The notes beneath the pieces were generated by a model. That model saw only the letters and a list, made by a program, of their open reading frames with translations. It was not told the origin of the DNA and made no database searches. Position numbers and translations under genes: made by a program. Positions 16,274 through 19,289 of a stretch of 19,289 bases of DNA are shown one piece after another. The stretch covers positions 1 to 19,289 of the forward strand of contig JAFXNX010000385.1 in NCBI GenBank assembly GCA_017529175.1, in the 5' to 3' direction. Source of the DNA: Clostridia bacterium (GTDB lineage: Bacteria; Bacillota_A; Clostridia; Oscillospirales; CAG-272). Numbering within the stretch: position 1 is the first letter of the stretch; every line of letters starts with the position of its first letter.

Positions 16274-16828
16274 TCAGATACTGTCTGTTTTCTCGTTACC
16301 GAGGGATGAGAGGACCGCCTCACGCAGACCGTCATACATATCCCAAATCGCGGGATCTGTGTAAGCGCGCCAGCTCTCTTCGTCGTCTTTTAAGAAAAAG
16401 TCTCTCATTTCAGACGCCGATATCTGTATCGTCTTCGGAACGTAAAGCTCGGCGACGCCGTCACCCGTTTTTCCCTCGAGCCACGAGACGCGCCGCCCCT
16501 CTTTGCCCGATATCACGACGTCCGGAAGACGCCCGAGGCGCGCTTTCGCGTTGTCGAGAACGTACTCGCCCCACGCGGCGCAGTTTCCGAGCCCCGCGTC
16601 CGGGAGCGGGAATATTTTTACGCTGTCAGCAAATACGCGGGAGAGCATCTCTCTTCTCATATCGTATGAAAAAGGGTTCTTTTCCGTTCCGGATTCCTGC
16701 GAGGAACCGACGAATAATGCGACCTCGTCGCATATCGCCATAGCGCATTTTATCATCATTATATGTCCCGAATGGACAGTCTGGAAGCGCCCGACTGTAA
16801 TGCCGAGCGAATACGGTTTATCACTCAT
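16274..16828 (-). CDS. NMN adenylyltransferase-like nucleotidyltransferase
   Basis: HxGH-class adenylyl/cytidylyltransferase similar to NadM/NadR-type enzymes. GRFQTVHSGH (13-22) is the ATP-binding motif with catalytic His19 and His22; VALFVGSSQESGTEKNPFSY (36-55) matches the family's GSxxxxxxxxNPF pattern; ISASEMR (136-142) is the second nucleotide motif, equivalent to ISGTxxR. At 184 aa it has a single domain, so no kinase or Nudix part is fused. The expected reaction is ATP + nicotinamide mononucleotide to NAD, but the exact nucleotide substrate is an inference. The ATG at 16828 has GGGAGGG six bases upstream. A strong promoter sits 40 nt before the start and the permease gene follows by about 20 nt. 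Confidence 0.88.
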   Translation of the reverse strand: MSDKPYSLGITVGRFQTVHSGHIMMIKCAMAICDEVALFVGSSQESGTEKNPFSYDMRREMLSRVFADSVKIFPLPDAGLGNCAAWGEYVLDNAKARLGRLPDVVISGKEGRRVSWLEGKTGDGVAELYVPKTIQISASEMRDFFLKDDEESWRAYTDPAIWDMYDGLREAVLSSLGNEKTDSI

Positions 16829-16867
16829 AACGGACCCTCCCGTACCGATAGTTCAACTGCATATCAC

Positions 16868-16896
16868 AGTATACCAAATAATACGCGATTTTGCAA
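16868..16896 (-). promoter_or_regulatory. Promoter of the NMNAT-permease unit
   Basis: Minus strand: TTGCAA (16891-16896), 17-nt spacer, TATACT (16868-16873), with an extended -10 TGG just before it. It lies in the 75-nt gap between the oxidoreductase stop and the adenylyltransferase ATG, so the two-gene unit is expressed on its own. Confidence 0.78.
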
Positions 16897-16903
16897 TATA
16901 TTT

Positions 16904-18322
16904 CTATCCGAGGATCTCTTCCGCCGCGCGCTTCCCCGCCAGCGCCGCATTCGGCACTCCTCCGGGAGACCTCGACCAGCCAGACGCGAAGTATACGCCG
17001 CGCGCCCCCTTTACCGATCCCGGAAACGACGCGGGCACCGTACCCGGCGTCAGCGCGAAGCTCATATACGATCCGCAGTAAGAGCCGAGATAACGCGAGA
17101 GCGTCGCGGGTGTCCATGAATCGATAAGTTCAAGACTCCCGCCGAGCGACGGATAGCGTTCTTTGATCCTTTCCGCCGCCCGCGCGGCAGCCGACGCTTT
17201 CGCTTCCGCATATCCTTCGCCGCGCGAGGCACATATCCAGGCGCGGCTCGTCTTCTCGTCGGTCATGAACATAGTCTGCAAAACGGTCTTTCCCGCAGGC
17301 GCGAAAGACGGCTCAGCTGAAAACTCCCGCAGCATCATCCTGTCCCTGTTCACGCTTCCTATGTCGTGCCTGCGGCAGGGGAAAAACGAAGTGCCGGTGA
17401 AAGGTACGTCATCTCGATTTGCGGAAAATGCGAAGTGTACGCTCGAGAAGACCGGATATTTTTCCTTTGCGCGCAGTTTTCTTGCAAAACTCTTCGGCAT
17501 AACGTCGCCGTCAAAGAGCGTCTTTGTCGCTGTGACGGGGTCTATACAGCATATCACGTCGTCGCAAGCGATCTTCTCGCCGTTGTCAAGCGATATCTCA
17601 TACGCGCCGCTTCGCCCGCCGATCTTCACCGCGCGTGTTCCGGAAAGGTATTTACCACCAAGCTCCTTATACCGTGAAACCATTCCTTCCGCCGCCGCGA
17701 GCGACCCGCCGCGCGGCAGATAAGCGTTCCCTCTCGAGTACGCGGCGTATGCGAAAATCAGACCGAGCGACGAGTACGCGCCGCCGGTCAGGTCGCAAAG
17801 CGCGCGCCTCATCCCCCGGCTTTTGAATCTTTTCGCAAGCTCTCCGGCAGATAGCAAGGCGTACGGCGAGAGCGCGAGCAATGCCTTTGAGCGGGACAGC
17901 GGCTCTTCATCTTCAGTCCCCGACAGCGACGACGCCGCTTTTACCGCGTTGAACCACTTCAAGATCTCCCTCTCGTCTTCCGGATAAAGAGATATCATCT
18001 CTTCCTTCGCCCGCGCCGCGTCCGCATAAAACGAAACTGTCTTTCCGTCCGTCTCCGACGAGAAAAACGATTCGCTCGCGGCGATACCTGCGTCGATCAT
18101 TCCGACCTCTCGCCAGACGTCGTACAACTCCGTTCCCTCCTTCGTTCCCGTCAGCCAGTGAAGACACCCGTCGATGACGTATCCTCCGCGCCGCCACGCG
18201 CAAAGCGCTCCCGCGCCGCTCTTGTTCTTCTCGATCACGACGCACTCCGCGCCTCTTTTCAACGCATATATCCCCGCGGTGAGTCCCGCGACTCCACCGC
18301 CTATCACCGCTATTTTCATCAT
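16904..18322 (-). CDS. FAD-dependent oxidoreductase, CrtI/amine oxidase-like
   Basis: Flavoprotein with an N-terminal dinucleotide-binding fold (VIGGGVAGLTAGIYA, residues 6-20; acidic Glu31 ends the second strand), then GGYVIDGCLHWLTG (46-59) in place of the family's GFxFDxGPH segment, and a C-terminal FAD-contact motif GVYFASGWSRSPGGVPNAAL (about 441-460). This is the pattern of phytoene-desaturase-like NAD(P)/FAD proteins; in non-carotenoid bacteria many have no known substrate. No carotenoid genes lie nearby, so a pigment role is not supported. Two adjacent ATGs (18322 and 18319) follow AAAGGGGGG; the second has better spacing. 472 aa is full length. Confidence 0.88.
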   Translation of the reverse strand: MMKIAVIGGGVAGLTAGIYALKRGAECVVIEKNKSGAGALCAWRRGGYVIDGCLHWLTGTKEGTELYDVWREVGMIDAGIAASESFFSSETDGKTVSFYADAARAKEEMISLYPEDEREILKWFNAVKAASSLSGTEDEEPLSRSKALLALSPYALLSAGELAKRFKSRGMRRALCDLTGGAYSSLGLIFAYAAYSRGNAYLPRGGSLAAAEGMVSRYKELGGKYLSGTRAVKIGGRSGAYEISLDNGEKIACDDVICCIDPVTATKTLFDGDVMPKSFARKLRAKEKYPVFSSVHFAFSANRDDVPFTGTSFFPCRRHDIGSVNRDRMMLREFSAEPSFAPAGKTVLQTMFMTDEKTSRAWICASRGEGYAEAKASAAARAAERIKERYPSLGGSLELIDSWTPATLSRYLGSYCGSYMSFALTPGTVPASFPGSVKGARGVYFASGWSRSPGGVPNAALAGKRAAEEILG

Positions 18323-18370
18323 TACACCCCCCCTTTACCGGATTCTTGCCGGATTTCGGAGGGATTATTC

Positions 18371-18434
18371 AGGGGGAACTTCTTGAAAGAAGTTCCCCCT
18401 ATGACCCCTTCAAGCACCTTTGGGAAAGGTTCTT
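18371..18434 (+). repeat. GGGGGAAC palindromic repeat, copy 2
   Basis: AGGGGGAACTTCTT and its exact complement surround two bases (18371-18400), followed by CCCCTTCAAGCACCTTTG (18405-18422), which extends into a second hairpin ACCTTT-GGG-AAAGGT (18416-18430). It has the same order of parts as the copy at 13578-13632 on the opposite strand. It lies upstream of the oxidoreductase gene and downstream of the RHH gene. Confidence 0.7.
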
Positions 18435-18471
18435 AAAGGCGAACAGTGATATTGCTTACGATAACTGATTT

Positions 18472-18500
18472 AAAAAGTAACGCCCGAACTTGTTTCGGGC
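18472..18500 (-). terminator. Likely terminator of the RHH gene
   Basis: Minus strand: GCCCGAA-ACAAG-TTCGGGC, then GTTAC and TTTTT. It lies 18 nt after the stop of the small RHH gene. The T-run is five bases removed from the stem, so efficiency may be modest. The other strand also shows T-rich sequence after the stem. Confidence 0.6.
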
Positions 18501-18518
18501 TCTCTTTTATCTGTTGTT

Positions 18519-18680
18519 TTATTTTCTGTTCTTTTTCTCATCTATCGACGTTATATGCTTTTTCAACACCAAATTAATATATTGCGACAGAGAACGGTCC
18601 TGAAGTTCCGCTTCCGCTTTTGCACGCTGCAGAACGTCGCCGTCGATCGTTATACTTATCTTCTCTTTCAAAGGTTTCAT
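18519..18680 (-). CDS. Small ribbon-helix-helix DNA-binding protein
   Basis: A 53-residue protein with the short-strand, helix, turn, helix plan of the MetJ/Arc/CopG class. KEKISITIDGDVLQRAK (5-21) is the DNA-contacting strand plus first helix, and DRSLSQYINLVLKKH (28-42) is the turn (RSLS) and second helix; a lysine tail ends it. Such proteins dimerise, and paired dimers bind short repeats, often at their own promoter. The ATG has GGGG(GG)TG about 8 nt upstream, so it is a real translation start. The gene points away from the SLOG gene and the shared 120-bp spacer carries 10-bp-phased repeats. No toxin gene of a known type follows; it could be an antitoxin-like or plasmid/phage-like regulator, or simply a repressor of the neighbour. 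Confidence 0.8.
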   Translation of the reverse strand: MKPLKEKISITIDGDVLQRAKAEAELQDRSLSQYINLVLKKHITSIDEKKNRK

Positions 18681-18697
18681 TCATATCACCCCCCGTA

Positions 18698-18720
18698 TCG
18701 TATTATACGAAAGAATACGA
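18698..18720. promoter_or_regulatory. TCGTAT/ATACGA operator-like repeats
   Basis: TCGTAT-T-ATACGA (18698-18710) is a perfect 13-bp palindrome, and ATACGA recurs exactly 10 bp on (18715-18720). The palindrome contains a minus-strand TATAAT (18702-18707), which would serve as the -10 of the RHH gene, though no good -35 is visible. A regulator bound here would block RHH expression. Confidence 0.55.
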
Positions 18721-18727
18721 TATTATC

Positions 18728-18754
18728 TTGACAAGTAGTATATAGTAGTATAAA
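18728..18754 (+). promoter_or_regulatory. Promoter of the SLOG gene
   Basis: TTGACA (18728-18733) is a perfect -35. The best -10 is TATAAA (18749-18754) with a 15-nt spacer, shorter than ideal; TAAAGT would give 17 nt. The three phased repeats lie inside the spacer and -10, so binding there would shut the promoter. Confidence 0.6.
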
Positions 18755-18763
18755 GTAGTATTA
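18734..18763 (+). repeat. Three 10-bp-phased AGTAGTA iterons
   Basis: AGTAGTATAT, AGTAGTATAA and AGTAGTATTA follow head to tail, with the AGTAGTA core at 18734, 18744 and 18754. One helical turn between copies places all three on one DNA face, the usual layout of ribbon-helix-helix operators. They overlap the plus-strand promoter next to the RHH gene. Confidence 0.75.
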
Positions 18764-18800
18764 AGATAATATACCTTTCATTCGATAATACGGAGAATAT

Positions 18801-19232
18801 ATGATCGCTTGTACTTTTTTCGGACATAGAATCGTCAGCTCCGACTTGAAGCCGAAGCTGTTGAACGAAATAAAAAGACTGATAACAGACTGTAACGTCC
18901 GTTTGTTCTATGTAGGAAACAACGGCTCATTCGACGGAATGACTGCATACGTATTAAACGACTTAATAAATGAATATGATATAGATTATTTCATTGTTTT
19001 ATCAAAAATATCTGAAAAAGCATTGTGTCAAGCGCCGGAAGTTGAACGCTATACGATATTTCCCGAAGGACTTGAGTTCGTCCCGAAAAGATATGCGATC
19101 ATAAAAAGAAACGAATGGATGCTGAAAAGATGCGATTATGTTATAACTTACATAAGAAACGATATCGGTTCCGGCGCCGCTAAATTCAGAGAAATGGCGA
19201 TTAAAAAGAAGAAAACCGTTATTGAACTGTAA
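18801..19232 (+). CDS. SLOG-fold protein (YspA/DUF1273-like)
   Basis: A complete 143-aa protein of the SLOG (Rossmann-like, nucleotide-ligand binding) superfamily. Typical family blocks: ACTFFGHR (3-10), FYVGNNGSFD (36-45), a middle part with YTIFPEGLEFVPKRYAI (84-100), RNEWMLKRCDYVITYI (103-118), and GSGAAKFREMA (123-133) near the end. SLOG proteins are thought to bind or process nucleotide-derived ligands; small single-domain members are widespread in Firmicutes and often near mobile elements, with no known activity. GGAG precedes the ATG by 5 nt. It is the only plus-strand gene, divergent from the RHH gene, and is followed by a hairpin at the window edge. Confidence 0.88.
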   Translation: MIACTFFGHRIVSSDLKPKLLNEIKRLITDCNVRLFYVGNNGSFDGMTAYVLNDLINEYDIDYFIVLSKISEKALCQAPEVERYTIFPEGLEFVPKRYAIIKRNEWMLKRCDYVITYIRNDIGSGAAKFREMAIKKKKTVIEL

Positions 19233-19255
19233 ACGACCGTTTTAAAAAACAGTAA

Positions 19256-19285
19256 AAGCCGAAAGCGGCGCGCCGCTTTCGGCTT
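19256..19285 (+). terminator. Perfect 30-bp palindrome after the SLOG gene
   Basis: AAGCCGAAAGCGGCG is followed directly by its exact complement, which in RNA gives a 13-bp stem with a CGCG loop. It starts 24 nt after the SLOG stop, as a terminator would. The window ends 4 nt later, so the T-run cannot be seen; AAAA precedes the stem, so it could also work for a gene converging from the right. Confidence 0.6.
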
Positions 19286-19289
19286 GTCA

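Noticed and set aside
15841..16743. A 300-codon plus-strand open frame across the permease and adenylyltransferase genes
   Set aside because: It lies opposite two genes with clear motifs, and crosses their junction; its sequence is low-complexity Arg/Ser.
16904..18322. Carotenoid biosynthesis (phytoene desaturase) assignment
   Set aside because: Family likeness is real, but no phytoene synthase or other carotenoid gene is present, and many relatives in anaerobes have other or unknown substrates.
18519..18680. Type II toxin-antitoxin locus
   Set aside because: The RHH protein could be an antitoxin, but the gene downstream is not a toxin of a family I know and the SLOG gene is divergent rather than in the same operon.
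18698..18763. CRISPR-like or plasmid replication iterons
   Set aside because: Units are 10 bp with no spacers, so not CRISPR. No replication initiator gene is nearby, so an operator for the adjacent RHH protein is simpler.

Overview
The window looks like chromosomal DNA of an anaerobic Clostridia-type Firmicute, probably an uncultured gut lineage. Support: AGGAGG-type ribosome binding sites, sigma-A promoters with TATAAT/TATACT boxes, a CotH-family protein, a heterodimeric ABC exporter of the LmrCD/BmrCD type, subgroup Ic aspartate-type aminotransferase, and the palindromic GC-rich intergenic repeats common in such genomes. The species cannot be named from sequence alone. Almost everything is on the minus strand; only the last gene (18801-19232) is on the plus strand.

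Reading in the direction of transcription, the right end holds a divergent pair: a 53-aa ribbon-helix-helix (RHH) protein (minus) and a SLOG-fold protein (plus), separated by 120 bp carrying two sets of 10-bp-phased repeats. Next come a FAD-dependent CrtI-like oxidoreductase (16904-18322), a two-gene unit with its own promoter (NMN adenylyltransferase-like protein plus ArsB/CitM-type permease) ending in a clear terminator, and a monocistronic subgroup Ic aminotransferase with its own promoter.

The 790-bp gap at 12847-13636 contains no intact gene. It holds several perfect hairpins, two dispersed-repeat-like elements, a terminator for the aminotransferase, and an unannotated relic of an RHS-repeat protein.

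From about 12.9 kb down to position 1 there is one long co-directional series with only small gaps: a Gld-type ABC system (ATPase, permease, GldG-like auxiliary protein, DUF4340 protein), then a VTC-domain polyphosphate-polymerase-like protein, a DUF4956 membrane protein and a CotH-domain membrane-anchored protein, then a heterodimeric ABC multidrug-type exporter, a tRNA-dihydrouridine synthase, and a lipoprotein that is truncated close to the window edge. The seven-gene Gld-VTC-DUF4956-CotH block, with overlapping starts and stops, is the best candidate for an uncharacterised multi-component envelope system. A reasonable but unproven idea is that the VTC protein makes a phosphate polymer at the membrane that DUF4956 channels or senses, and that CotH acts on the outer face.
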